Shown one piece after another: positions 28,840 through 39,866 of a stretch of 64,000 nucleotides of DNA. The notes under the pieces were generated by a model. That model ran no database searches and had not been told where the DNA came from. It was given only the letters and a program-made list of their open reading frames with translations. Source of the stretch: Clostridium algidicarnis DSM 15099 (GTDB lineage Bacteria; Bacillota; Clostridia; Clostridiales; Clostridiaceae). Positions within the stretch are counted from its first letter, which is position 1. Each line of letters opens with the position of its first letter. Where the stretch lies: the NCBI RefSeq assembly GCF_002934235.1, contig NZ_PTIS01000015.1:1-64000 (forward strand). The letters are read 5' to 3'. The translations under genes were made by a program, and so were the position numbers.

Positions 28840-29544
28840 TTAAAACATTACATTGAAAAGAACTGCTGCAATAAGTCCTCCAATTATAGGTCCTACAATT
28901 GGTATCCAAGCATAACCCCAGTCTGAATCGCCTTTACCTTTTATAGGCAATACAGCATGCGCTATACGTGGTCCAAGGTCTCTTGCTGGATTAATAGCAT
29001 AACCTGTTGGTCCTCCTAATGATAATCCTGCAGCAAGAATTATAAGCCCAACAACCATAGGAGCTAAACCATCTACCATTTTAGTATTTGCCATTCCAAG
29101 CAAAGCAAATACTAAAAAGAATGTTCCTATAATTTCAGTTATTAAATTACCTTTAGTGTTACGAACAGCTGGGCCTGTAGAAAATACTGCAAGCTTTCCA
29201 GCCTTATCATCAGTAATTTCCCAATGTGGAAGATAAGCAAGCCATACTAAAACTGCTCCAAGGAATGCTCCAATTAATTGAGCTATTATATACATAGGAA
29301 CCTCTGACCAAGCAAATTTCCCTATAGACGCAAATGCAATGGTTACTGCAGGGTTAAAGTGTGCCCCGCTTATAGGTCCAAATATATATACCGGAATTGC
29401 AACCGCTATTGCCCAACCCGTTGCAATTACAATCCATCCTGAATTTTCACCCTTTGATTTTTTAAGTACAGTATTCGCAACAACTCCATCACCTAGTAAA
29501 ATCAAAATCATAGTTCCCAATAATTCTGCCATAAATGTTGACAT
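28840..29544 (-). CDS. glpF: Glycerol uptake facilitator (aquaglyceroporin)
   Basis: A 234-residue MIP-family channel with six transmembrane helices and both NPA boxes (HFNPAVT near 63 and YAINPARDLGPRI near 185). The Asp after the second NPA box and the extended second-half loop favour a glycerol facilitator over a strict water channel. GGGGGATATTTAA precedes the ATG. It lies 93 bp after glpK on the same strand, so the pair supplies glycerol 3-phosphate. Confidence 0.9.
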   Translation of the reverse strand: MSTFMAELLGTMILILLGDGVVANTVLKKSKGENSGWIVIATGWAIAVAIPVYIFGPISGAHFNPAVTIAFASIGKFAWSEVPMYIIAQLIGAFLGAVLVWLAYLPHWEITDDKAGKLAVFSTGPAVRNTKGNLITEIIGTFFLVFALLGMANTKMVDGLAPMVVGLIILAAGLSLGGPTGYAINPARDLGPRIAHAVLPIKGKGDSDWGYAWIPIVGPIIGGLIAAVLFNVMF

Positions 29545-29637
29545 TTAAATATCCCCCTTTAAGATTATTTATTTTGTCTTATGGAAAAGTCATCTTTAAT
29601 TAAATATTTTTAATTAGGTAATTTCAATTAAACTTTG

Positions 29638-31290
<1,653 letters not shown>

Positions 31291-31326
31291 ACTTTTGATA
31301 TATTTAGATAAATTGTACTTTGAATT

Positions 31327-31374
31327 AATAAATCACCCTTTAGTCTATTATATTTTACTAAAGGGTGATTTATT
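31327..31374. terminator. Terminator between sufU and glpK
   Basis: An 18-bp perfect inverted repeat (AATAAATCACCCTTTAGT and complement), just downstream of sufU on the minus strand. Confidence 0.85.
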
Positions 31375-31386
31375 ACTTTATCTTTA

Positions 31387-31812
31387 TTATTCATTTATAG
31401 ATTCTTTCAGTGTATGCCAAGAAAGAACTGCACACTTAACCCTTGCTGGCATATTAGAAATATTTTTAAAAGCTATGGCATCTTCTAATTCTTCAAGTTC
31501 ATTATCATCTTTTATATCCTTTTTTATCATAGCTAAGAACATATCCACTAGCTTTAAGGCTTCTTCCTTTTTCTTACCCTTAATTAAATCTATCATTATA
31601 GATGTAGACGCCTGGGATATAGCACAACCATGGCCTGTAAATGCAGCATCCTTTATTATATCTCCATCAAATTTTAACTCTAAAGATATTTCATCACCAC
31701 AACTTGGATTATGCCCAAGTTCTATGTGGTCTGGATTTTCTATATGTCTTTTGTTTTCTTTGTTTTGATTATGTTCTGATATAAGTTCTGTATATAATTC
31801 ATTAAGATCCAT
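31387..31812 (-). CDS. sufU: SUF Fe-S scaffold/sulfur acceptor protein
   Basis: A 141-residue SufU/IscU-like protein. Metal-ligand cysteines are C38 (NPSCGD, with D40), C63 (GHGCAIS) and C127 (RVKCAVLSW). In Firmicutes SufU takes persulfide from SufS and passes it on to the SufBCD scaffold. Its start lies inside the end of sufS (11-bp overlap). Confidence 0.92.
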   Translation of the reverse strand: MDLNELYTELISEHNQNKENKRHIENPDHIELGHNPSCGDEISLELKFDGDIIKDAAFTGHGCAISQASTSIMIDLIKGKKKEEALKLVDMFLAMIKKDIKDDNELEELEDAIAFKNISNMPARVKCAVLSWHTLKESINE

Positions 31813-33049
31813 ATCCTAACCACTTCCTTACACTTTTAATAGCTTCTATAAATATATCAACCTCTTCTCTTGTATTATAAAAATAAAAACTAATCCTACA
31901 AGTAGAATTTAAATTCATATATTTCATAAAAGGCTGAGCACAATGATGTCCTGCTCTTATAGCAACTCCATAACTATCAAGTATTGTAGCCACATCATGT
32001 GGATGCACATCTTTAACATTAAAAGATATTATTCCACCCCTATTAGTAGTATCTAGTGGACCATATATATCTATATAAGGTATCTTTTTCAACTCCTGTA
32101 GAGCATACATTGTTAGATCCTCTTCCACTGATTTAATAAAATCAAATCCAAGGTCTTCTATGTAATCTATAGCTGCACTAAGCCCTGCTGCTCCTTCTAC
32201 ATTTTGAGTTCCTGCTTCAAATTTATAAGGAAGCTCAGCAAAACTAGTTTCTTCTTCAGATACATATTCTATCATATCTCCTCCAAATAAGAAGGGAGGC
32301 ATCTTTTCTAAAATTTCTTCTTTACCATATAAAACGCCTATACCCATAGGTCCTAGCATCTTATGACCTGAGAACACTAAAAAGTCAGCATTAATTCTTT
32401 GAACATCTACTCCCATATGGGGCACACTTTGGGCTCCATCCACTATAGCTATAGCTCCTACTTCGTGAGCCTTTTCTATTATATATTCTATATCATTTAT
32501 TACACCTAAGCTATTATTCATATGTGCTATGGACACTATTTTTGTATTCTCATTTAATGCTTCTTCTAACTTTTCTTTTTCAATTCTTCCCTCATCATTC
32601 ACATAAACATATTTAAGTTTTAATGACTTCCTCTTTGCTATCTGTTGCCAGGGTATTAAATTACTATGATGCTCAGCAATAGATATAAGGATTTCATCTC
32701 CCTTTTCTAAAAAGTTCAAACCATAAGAATTAGCCAATAAATTTAAAGCTTCAGTACTATTTTTAGTAAATATAATCTCTGATGTGCTTTTAGCATTAAT
32801 GAATTTTCTTACCTTTTCTCTTGTACCTTCATATATGTCGGTAGCCTTTATACTAAGTGTATGAGCCCCCCTATGAGGGTTTGCATTTGAATTTTCATAA
32901 TAATTCTTTACTGCATTAATTACCACACTTGGTCTTTGAGTTGTTGCTCCATTATCTAAATATACAAGTTGATGTCCATTTATCTCTTCTGATAAAATAG
33001 GGAAATCTTCTCTTATCTTATTAATCTTTAAAAAATCAATATTATTCAT
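31802..33049 (-). CDS. sufS: Cysteine desulfurase SufS
   Basis: A 415-residue group II cysteine desulfurase. The PLP lysine is in FSGHKMLGPMG, the active cysteine in RAGHHCAQPFM, and the N-terminus has YLDNGATTQRP. It frees sulfur from cysteine for Fe-S assembly, working with SufU encoded next to it. Its start overlaps the end of sufD by 8 bp. Confidence 0.95.
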   Translation of the reverse strand: MNNIDFLKINKIREDFPILSEEINGHQLVYLDNGATTQRPSVVINAVKNYYENSNANPHRGAHTLSIKATDIYEGTREKVRKFINAKSTSEIIFTKNSTEALNLLANSYGLNFLEKGDEILISIAEHHSNLIPWQQIAKRKSLKLKYVYVNDEGRIEKEKLEEALNENTKIVSIAHMNNSLGVINDIEYIIEKAHEVGAIAIVDGAQSVPHMGVDVQRINADFLVFSGHKMLGPMGIGVLYGKEEILEKMPPFLFGGDMIEYVSEEETSFAELPYKFEAGTQNVEGAAGLSAAIDYIEDLGFDFIKSVEEDLTMYALQELKKIPYIDIYGPLDTTNRGGIISFNVKDVHPHDVATILDSYGVAIRAGHHCAQPFMKYMNLNSTCRISFYFYNTREEVDIFIEAIKSVRKWLGYGS

Positions 33050-34142
33050 TAATTAACCTTCCTTGAATTTTTTCTTCAATTTGTTTTCTTATATCTTCAA
33101 CTGGAACCTCATCTATTATATGTTTAAAAGAACCTTGAACTATTAAAAGCTTTGCTTCCTTTTCAGAAAAACCTCTACTCATAAGATAAAACAGTTTATC
33201 TGAATCAACCTTACCTGCACTAGCTGCATGAGCACCTTGAACATCATCTTCATCACATAAAAGCAAAGGTATTGCATAAGATTTTACTGTAGGATCTAAA
33301 AGTAATGAAATATCCTCTTCAGAACCTTTTGAACTAGATGATCCCTTTTTAAAATCTAAAGTTCCTCTAAATGTCTTCTTACCATTATCTTTTAAAACCC
33401 CTCTTGTTTCTATGTTGCTATTTGTCCATCTACCAATATGATTCATCTTATAGCTAAGATCTACTATCCTATCTTTATCTACTAAATATATAGACTTTAA
33501 ATCTGATTTACTTGTGTCTTCCTGAAGATCATTAACATAGTTTGTTACACTAACCTTACCACCAAGTTCTACAGATATATAATTTATTTCAGCTCCATAA
33601 CTTATAAATCCAACATTAGAATCAAAATGGTGTGACTTGTCATTCATTGATTGAACCTTTATAAGATTTACCTTTGATCCTTTTTTTGCATATATCTTAG
33701 TTATACCATTATGAAATGCCTGAACTTCTCCTTCAGTTTTGTACTCTATTACAACAGTTATATCGCTATTTTCTTGTGCCACTATAATATTATTATCTAA
33801 TACTGCAAAGTTATCTTCATCCATTATATATTCTATTCTAATTGGCTCTTTATAAACTTCATCTTTAGGTGCATAAATAGAAATTCCTGTGTTCGAATAC
33901 TCCTTAGCTATCTTCAATACTTCTTCTGATACCCCATATTCTGTAACCTTTTCCTCACTTTGGTCAAAGTCTGATACTTCAACTTCATGTTTTATTACAA
34001 TGTTCCCATGAGAAGAAGTTTTCAAAATTCTTTTGTCATACTTTTTTATCTCTGGTATATTAAGTTCACTAAGATTTAATTCATTAACTTTAAGCCATCT
34101 CCAAGTTATAACTGGTAATCTATTCATTTCATTAATTTTCAT
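33042..34142 (-). CDS. sufD: SUF assembly protein SufD
   Basis: A 366-residue SufB/SufD-family beta-helix protein, the partner that forms SufBC2D. The C-terminal VQGAHAASAGKVDSDKLFYLMSRGFSEKEA block is typical of SufD. Two in-frame ATGs (34148 and 34142) are close; 34142 has better distance to GGGGATGAG. It lies 11-18 bp after sufB. Confidence 0.9.
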   Translation of the reverse strand: MKINEMNRLPVITWRWLKVNELNLSELNIPEIKKYDKRILKTSSHGNIVIKHEVEVSDFDQSEEKVTEYGVSEEVLKIAKEYSNTGISIYAPKDEVYKEPIRIEYIMDEDNFAVLDNNIIVAQENSDITVVIEYKTEGEVQAFHNGITKIYAKKGSKVNLIKVQSMNDKSHHFDSNVGFISYGAEINYISVELGGKVSVTNYVNDLQEDTSKSDLKSIYLVDKDRIVDLSYKMNHIGRWTNSNIETRGVLKDNGKKTFRGTLDFKKGSSSSKGSEEDISLLLDPTVKSYAIPLLLCDEDDVQGAHAASAGKVDSDKLFYLMSRGFSEKEAKLLIVQGSFKHIIDEVPVEDIRKQIEEKIQGRLINE

Positions 34143-34159
34143 TAACATCTTCTCATCCC

Positions 34160-35566
34160 CTATCCAATAACCCCTTCTAATTCTAATTTTATAAGGTTAT
34201 TCATTTCTACTGCGTACTCTAATGGCAATTCTTTTGCTATAGGTTCAACAAACCCTCTAACTATCATAGCCTTTGCTTCTTCTTCACTAAGACCTCTGCT
34301 CATTAGATAGAATATAGCCTCATCACTTATCCTACCAATTTTAGCCTCATGTCCTAGATCTACTTCATCATTCATTATATCTATTACAGGTATAGTATCC
34401 GATTTTGATATATTGTCTAACATCAAGGACTCACAGGATACTGTAGACTTAGAGTGATGAGCATTTTTTGTTACCCTAACTGCTCCTCTATATATAGCGA
34501 TTCCGCCATCCTTTGATATAGACTTAGAATTTATATTAGATAAAGTATAAGGGGCTGCATGCACTACCTTACATCCAGTATCTAAATGTTGATCCTTTCC
34601 TGCAAAGGTTATGCCTGTAAATTCACATCTAGCCCTCTCGCCTTTTAGAATACTCATAGGGTATAGCATAGATACTTTTGATCCAAAGGATCCAGATATC
34701 CATTCTATAGTACCATCTTTTTCTACTATGGCTCTTTTAGTATTTAAGTTATACATATTCCTTGACCAATTTTCAATAGTGCTATATCTAAGTGTAGCCC
34801 CTTCTTTTACAAAAAGCTCTACACATCCTGCATGAAGATTATTAACAGAATACTTCGGAGCAGAACAGCCTTCTATAAAGTGAAGTTTGGCTCCCTTTTC
34901 AACTATTATTAATGTATGTTCAAATTGTCCTGCTCCAGGAGCATTAAGTCTAAAGTAAGATTGAAGTGGTATATCTACTTCAACGCCTTCTGGGACATAT
35001 ACAAAGGATCCGCCAGACCAGACAGCTCCATGAAGTGCTGCAAATTTATGATCATTTGGAGGTACACATTTCATAAAATACTCTTTAACTATATCTTCGT
35101 AGTCCTTAACTGCACTTTCCATATCTGTATATACTACGCCTTGTTTTACAAGATCCTCTTTTATGCTGTGATATACCACCTCTGAGTCATATTGTGCTCC
35201 TACACCAGCTAAAGATTCCTTTTCAGCCTCTGGTATTCCTAATAAATCGAAGGTCTTTTTTATATCATCTGGAATCTCATTCCAATCTGATTTCATATCT
35301 GTATCTGGCTTTATATAGGTAATAATATTATCTATATCTAAGTCACTTAAATCTGGACCCCAGGTAGGAACCTTTAATTCATTATAAATTTCTAAAGATC
35401 TTAGTCTAAATTCAGTCATCCACTGTGGTTCATTTTTTTCTTTTGACATATCTTTTATAATATCTGGTGTTAAACCACTTTTAGATTTATAGGTATATCT
35501 AACTTCATTTTTAACATCATATATACCTCTATCTACATCTTCTACATAAGTCTTTTTTCTATCCAT
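34160..35566 (-). CDS. sufB: SUF scaffold protein SufB
   Basis: A 468-residue SufB. Visible blocks are AALHGAVWSGGSFVYVPEGV, FEHTLIIVEKGA with a downstream EGCSAP, NWSRNMYNLNTKRA and the conserved VSCESLMLD and EVDLGHEAKIG near the end. It assembles nascent Fe-S clusters in the SufBCD complex. GGTGG and GAGATAATAG precede the ATG. Confidence 0.95.
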   Translation of the reverse strand: MDRKKTYVEDVDRGIYDVKNEVRYTYKSKSGLTPDIIKDMSKEKNEPQWMTEFRLRSLEIYNELKVPTWGPDLSDLDIDNIITYIKPDTDMKSDWNEIPDDIKKTFDLLGIPEAEKESLAGVGAQYDSEVVYHSIKEDLVKQGVVYTDMESAVKDYEDIVKEYFMKCVPPNDHKFAALHGAVWSGGSFVYVPEGVEVDIPLQSYFRLNAPGAGQFEHTLIIVEKGAKLHFIEGCSAPKYSVNNLHAGCVELFVKEGATLRYSTIENWSRNMYNLNTKRAIVEKDGTIEWISGSFGSKVSMLYPMSILKGERARCEFTGITFAGKDQHLDTGCKVVHAAPYTLSNINSKSISKDGGIAIYRGAVRVTKNAHHSKSTVSCESLMLDNISKSDTIPVIDIMNDEVDLGHEAKIGRISDEAIFYLMSRGLSEEEAKAMIVRGFVEPIAKELPLEYAVEMNNLIKLELEGVIG

Positions 35567-35582
35567 CTATTATCTCACCACC

Positions 35583-36335
35583 CTACACAACTACATGGTC
35601 TTTATAAGACTCATAACCATTAGTTTCTATATCTCTAGCTAAACTCATATCTCCAGTTTTTACTATCTTCCCATTAACTAAAATATGAACAAAATCTGGG
35701 TTTAAATAATCAAGTATCTTATTATGATGAGTTATAACTATTATTGATCTATCCTCGCTCTTAAGATTATTTACTCCCTCTGCTACTACCTTTATAGCAT
35801 CAACATCAAGACCAGAATCTGTTTCATCTAGAATTGCAAGTTTAGGCTCTAAAATTGACATTTGAAGTATCTCATTTTTCTTCTTTTCACCACCAGAGAA
35901 TCCTACATTTAAGTATCTGCTAGCATAATCTTCTCCAATTTCTAAAAGTTCCATCTTTTCTTTAAGTGCTTTTCTAAAGCTCATCATCTTTAATGGTGCT
36001 CCAGTTACCGCAGCTTTAGATGTTCTTAGAAAGTTTTGTACAGTAACTCCAGGTATCTCTTCTGGATGTTGGAATGATAAAAATAATCCCTTTTTAGCTC
36101 TTTCATTTGTCTTTAGACCATTTATATTTTCCCCGTCTAATATTATATCTCCCTTTGTCACAGTATATTTAGGATGGTTCATCAAAGTATATGCAAGAGT
36201 AGATTTTCCTGCACCATTTGGTCCCATAATAACGTGAACTTCTCCTTTATTTACAGTAAGGTTAACACCCTTTAATATCTCTTTATCATCCACTGAAGCG
36301 TGAAGGTCTTTTATATCTAAAAGTCTTTCTGTCAC
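35583..36335 (-). CDS. sufC: SUF ABC-type ATPase SufC
   Basis: A 250-residue ABC ATPase with Walker A GPNGAGKST, signature VGFSGGEKKKNE and Walker B LAILDETDSGLD, as usual for SufC. It drives conformational change in SufBD. I prefer the GTG at 36335, nine bases after AAGGAG, over the ATG at 36344 that touches the SD; both give nearly the same protein. First gene of the sufCBDSU operon. Confidence 0.93.
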   Translation of the reverse strand: MTERLLDIKDLHASVDDKEILKGVNLTVNKGEVHVIMGPNGAGKSTLAYTLMNHPKYTVTKGDIILDGENINGLKTNERAKKGLFLSFQHPEEIPGVTVQNFLRTSKAAVTGAPLKMMSFRKALKEKMELLEIGEDYASRYLNVGFSGGEKKKNEILQMSILEPKLAILDETDSGLDVDAIKVVAEGVNNLKSEDRSIIVITHHNKILDYLNPDFVHILVNGKIVKTGDMSLARDIETNGYESYKDHVVV

Positions 36336-36408
36336 TATTTTCATCTCCTTATTAACATTATATAAACATATAATATCCTAGCAAACCACCATGATATTAT
36401 ATATTTAT

Positions 36409-36440
36409 ATCATACTACTTTGGTCGGGATTAGTCAAAGT
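36409..36440 (-). promoter_or_regulatory. suf promoter with overlapping inverted repeat
   Basis: On the minus strand TTGACT (36437-36432) and TATGAT (36414-36409) lie 17 bp apart. A 6-bp perfect inverted repeat ACTTTG-N12-CAAAGT (36417-36440) covers the -35 box and spacer, a good place for an iron- or Fe-S-responsive repressor such as an Rrf2/IscR-type protein. Which protein binds is inference. Confidence 0.65.
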
Positions 36441-36530
36441 AATTTTCCTTTATATATGCTAAATATATTATCTTATTTATCTTATATAAAGTAAGATAAC
36501 CATCTAAATAACCCATAATATATATTTATC

Positions 36531-36923
36531 TTATTTACTCAAAACAATACCTTTTTCAATTAAAACCCCTATTATAATTCCAAGGCTATAACAAATTAAA
36601 TCACTCCACAAAAATCCAAAACCTAAAATTAATCCCCCTATTACAGTTGATCTTATGCTATCTATAAAATGTGAGTGATATAACTGAGTAAATTCTATAA
36701 AAAAGCAAAATATTAAGGAGCTTATAGCCACCATATTAGTATCCAAATAATTAAATAAAAAACCAATTATTAAAAATATCATCAACCCCCAAAGAGTATC
36801 CCCTACATAACTGGCAACAAATCTTGGAAGTATATATCCAAATTTTCTTGAACCTATTCCAAGTAAAACCACTGTTATAATTAAAATTCCATAGTTAATT
36901 CTATTACGCTTATTCATTTTCAT
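36531..36923 (-). CDS. DUF2809 membrane protein
   Basis: A 130-residue protein with four predicted membrane helices. GIGSRKFGYILPRFVASYVGDTLWGLMIF matches the DUF2809 (YjgA-like) family, whose function is unknown. SD is weak (AGGGGATATTTTA). It stands alone upstream of the suf promoter, on the same strand. Confidence 0.75.
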   Translation of the reverse strand: MKMNKRNRINYGILIITVVLLGIGSRKFGYILPRFVASYVGDTLWGLMIFLIIGFLFNYLDTNMVAISSLIFCFFIEFTQLYHSHFIDSIRSTVIGGLILGFGFLWSDLICYSLGIIIGVLIEKGIVLSK

Positions 36924-37080
36924 ATTAAAATATCCCCTTATTTTGTACTATATATTGTTTATATTAACATATATTTTTAAATATCTAATCTTCTTTCTTA
37001 TAGAAACTATTTTATAAATTTCCTTGACTATATAACTCATAGCATATATAATTAATTTTAAAATTTAATAGATTTTAATA

Positions 37081-37194
37081 TCTTATCGCGAGTGGCGGAG
37101 GGACTGGCCCTTTGATGCCCAGCAACCAGTATTCATAATGTAAGTTATGAATACAAGGTGCTAAATCCTGCAGTTTAATTACTGAGAGATAAGA
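37081..37194 (+). ncRNA. SAM-I riboswitch (S box)
   Basis: All S-box landmarks are present in order: TCTTATC (P1), GAGTGGCGGAGGGACTGGCCC, GATGCCCAGCAACC, AAGGTGCTAAATCCTGCAG, TGAGAGATAAGA (P1 3' strand). It senses S-adenosylmethionine and controls metNIQ. Confidence 0.96.
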
Positions 37195-37214
37195 GAATGA
37201 GCGTGGTTTCAGAT

Positions 37215-37242
37215 ACCAGAGTTTATTCTCTGGTGTTTTTTT
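37215..37242 (+). terminator. SAM-riboswitch-controlled terminator
   Basis: ACCAGAG (37215-37221) pairs with CTCTGGT (37228-37234), followed by GTTTTTTT. AGAGAAT at 37192-37198, overlapping the P1 3' strand, can instead pair with ATTCTCT inside this hairpin as antiterminator. SAM binding frees the terminator, the classical OFF design. Confidence 0.88.
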
Positions 37243-37270
37243 ATATATAAATATAGATGGGGTGGTAATT

Positions 37271-38233
37271 TTGATTGAAATAACGAACTTGAAAAAGTCA
37301 TATGAAGGATTAGTTGTACTAGAAGACATAAACTTATACATAAAAAAAGGTGATATGTTTGGAATAATAGGTTATAGCGGTGCTGGGAAGTCAACACTAT
37401 TAAGATGTATAAATGGACTTGAAAGCTATGAATCTGGAAGTATTAAGGTGGATGATAAATATATAGAAGCCCTAAATTATAAAGATCTTAGAATTGCTAG
37501 AAAAGACTTAGGTATGATATTTCAAAACTTTAATCTATTAAATAGAAAAACAGTTTATGAAAATATAGCACTTCCCTTAGAAACTTGGGGCTATAGCAAA
37601 GAGTCAATAAATAAAAGGGTCTATGAATTATTAGATCTAGTTTCACTAACTGATAAGGCCCACGTTAAACCCTCTAAGTTAAGTGGTGGTCAAAAACAAA
37701 GAATAGCTATAGCAAGAGCCCTTGCGTTAGAGCCTAAAATACTTCTTTGTGATGAGGCTACTTCAGCTTTAGACCCTAAAACTACAAAAGATATCTTATC
37801 CCTATTAAACAAATTAAATAAAGATCTTGGTATAACCATAGCTATAGTGACTCACCAAATGGAGGTTATAAAAGAAATTTGCAATAGTGTTGCGCTTATT
37901 GATAGCGGAAAGCTTTTATATAACGGAAGTGTAGAGGATCTCTTTTTAAAACCTGATATTAGCTTAAAGACCTTTATTGGTAATGATGATTTACCCATAA
38001 ACCTTCAAGGCATAAATATTAAGATGTTTTTTCCAAAAGAATCTAGTAGCAAGTCCATTATAACTTCTATGGCTAGAGACTTAGATAAAGACTTTTCTAT
38101 AATTGAAGGCAAGGTTGAAAGATTTAGAGACTCACTTCTTGGCACTCTTACTATTAATATAAAAGATGATGATAAAGATATCATACTAAAATATCTAGAC
38201 AAAAATAATATATTCTGGGAGGTGAGAGACTAA
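37271..38233 (+). CDS. metN: Methionine ABC transporter ATPase
   Basis: A 320-residue ABC ATPase with Walker A GYSGAGKST, Q-loop, signature KLSGGQKQR and Walker B LLCDEATSALD. The C-terminal 80 residues form the NIL regulatory domain that binds methionine and inhibits transport. Start TTG 37271 is set by GGGGTGG five bases upstream; GTG 37262 lies within the SD. The SAM riboswitch upstream confirms methionine as substrate class. Confidence 0.95.
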   Translation: MIEITNLKKSYEGLVVLEDINLYIKKGDMFGIIGYSGAGKSTLLRCINGLESYESGSIKVDDKYIEALNYKDLRIARKDLGMIFQNFNLLNRKTVYENIALPLETWGYSKESINKRVYELLDLVSLTDKAHVKPSKLSGGQKQRIAIARALALEPKILLCDEATSALDPKTTKDILSLLNKLNKDLGITIAIVTHQMEVIKEICNSVALIDSGKLLYNGSVEDLFLKPDISLKTFIGNDDLPINLQGINIKMFFPKESSSKSIITSMARDLDKDFSIIEGKVERFRDSLLGTLTINIKDDDKDIILKYLDKNNIFWEVRD

Positions 38234-38874
38234 TGATTCAAAACATTATACTACCTGCGCTTTTAGACACCTTATATATGGTGGTCTCTTCTACAATCCT
38301 TGCTGTGATTTTAGGATTTGTCCTAGCTATAATACTGGTTGTAACATCACCTAAAGGGCTAAACCCAAATAAATTACTTTATAACATTTTAGATTTTATT
38401 ATAAACATCTTAAGATCTATGCCATTTTTAATATTAATGATATCTATAGCACCCTTCACTAAATTTATAGTTGGAAAAAGTATTGGGACAAATGCGGCTA
38501 TAGTACCCCTAACCATTGGTGCAATGCCCTTTGCTGCAAGGGTTATTGAATATTCTTTAAACGAAGTAGATTATGGAATAATTGAAGCTGCAAAGTCTTT
38601 CGGCTCTAGCAATATGCAAATTATATTTAAAGTTATGATAAAAGAAGCTTTACCTTCTATCGTATCTGGTATAACACTTACGGTTATTAATGTTATAGGA
38701 TACTCAGCTATGGCTGGCTCCATTGGTGCTGGTGGCCTTGGAGATGTAGCCGTACGATATGGCTACCACAGATTTAAAGCTTCCGTCATGATTATAACTG
38801 TAATTATTTTAATAATATTAGTTCAGTTAATTCAAGCACTTGGAAATATATTATATAAAAAATTAATTTCATAG
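38233..38874 (+). CDS. metI: Methionine ABC transporter permease
   Basis: A 213-residue permease with five membrane helices and the EAA loop (EAAKSFGSSNMQIIFKVMIKEALPSI). It forms the membrane channel of MetNIQ. TGGGAGGTGAG before its ATG lies within the end of metN; the genes overlap by one base. Confidence 0.95.
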   Translation: MIQNIILPALLDTLYMVVSSTILAVILGFVLAIILVVTSPKGLNPNKLLYNILDFIINILRSMPFLILMISIAPFTKFIVGKSIGTNAAIVPLTIGAMPFAARVIEYSLNEVDYGIIEAAKSFGSSNMQIIFKVMIKEALPSIVSGITLTVINVIGYSAMAGSIGAGGLGDVAVRYGYHRFKASVMIITVIILIILVQLIQALGNILYKKLIS

Positions 38875-38886
38875 GAGGAATATACA

Positions 38887-39687
38887 ATGAAAAAACTAAC
38901 CATTTTACTAACTTCATTATTATTAATACCTTCAATACTTATAGGTTGTTCAAGCAATTCTAAAGAAGGTAATAAGAACACTATAAAGGTTGGTGCAAGT
39001 CCCGTGCCTCATAGTGAAATACTAGAAGAAGCTAAAACACTACTTAAAAAAGAAGGTTATAATTTAGAGATAGTAGAATTTACAGATTACGTTACCCCAA
39101 ATACAGCCCTTACAGAAAAAGAAATAGATGCAAATTTCTTTCAACACTCTCCATACCTTGAAAAGTTTAATAAAGAAAGAGGTACTTATTTAACCTTTAC
39201 TGCAAAAGTCCATCTTGAACCTCTTGGCATATACTCTAAAAAGATAAAAGATATATCTCTCATCAAAGAGGGAGATACAATAGCTATTCCAAATGATCCA
39301 ACTAATAGTTCAAGAGCTTTAAAGTTACTTGAGTCTAAATCATTAATAAAAATAAATGATGTAGAACTCGCAACTATAAATGATATAATAGAAAACCCAA
39401 AAAATTTAAAATTACAGGAACTAGAGGCCCCTCAATTGCCAAGGGTGCTTGATGATGTTACTATTGCTGTAATAAACACAAATTATGCTCTTGAGGCAAA
39501 CCTTAATCCACTAACAGATGCCTTAGCTATTGAATCTAAAGAATCTCCTTATGCTAACATTTTAGCAGTAAGAGAGGACAATAAAGACTCCGATGCTATA
39601 AAGGCCCTAAGTAAGGCACTAACCTCAGCTGAAATAAAAAAATTTATAGAAGATAAATATAAGGGGTCTATAATCCCTGCATTCTAG
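38887..39687 (+). CDS. metQ: Methionine-binding lipoprotein
   Basis: A 266-residue NlpA-family lipoprotein. The signal peptide ends in a lipobox with the acylated cysteine at C21 (LIGCSS). The mature domain starts with IKVGASPVPHSEIL, as in MetQ. It delivers D- or L-methionine to MetI. ATAGGAGGAATATACA precedes the ATG. Confidence 0.95.
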   Translation: MKKLTILLTSLLLIPSILIGCSSNSKEGNKNTIKVGASPVPHSEILEEAKTLLKKEGYNLEIVEFTDYVTPNTALTEKEIDANFFQHSPYLEKFNKERGTYLTFTAKVHLEPLGIYSKKIKDISLIKEGDTIAIPNDPTNSSRALKLLESKSLIKINDVELATINDIIENPKNLKLQELEAPQLPRVLDDVTIAVINTNYALEANLNPLTDALAIESKESPYANILAVREDNKDSDAIKALSKALTSAEIKKFIEDKYKGSIIPAF

Positions 39688-39829
39688 ATAACCTTATCCC
39701 TTACAAATTGATTTATATTATTAAACTTTTATTTCACTTATAAATACTCTAAATTCTTAAAAAATAGCTAATTATATTAATAACATAAATAACTTTTCTA
39801 AAACTAATATATCTTCTAAATACTAATAG

Positions 39830-39866
39830 AAAACTAAAGGAGGAAATCTTCCCTCCTTTAGTTTTA
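39830..39866. terminator. Bidirectional terminator between metQ and yitT
   Basis: A 14-bp perfect stem (AAAACTAAAGGAGG and complement). Its right edge overlaps the last codon of the convergent YitT-family gene. Confidence 0.8.
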
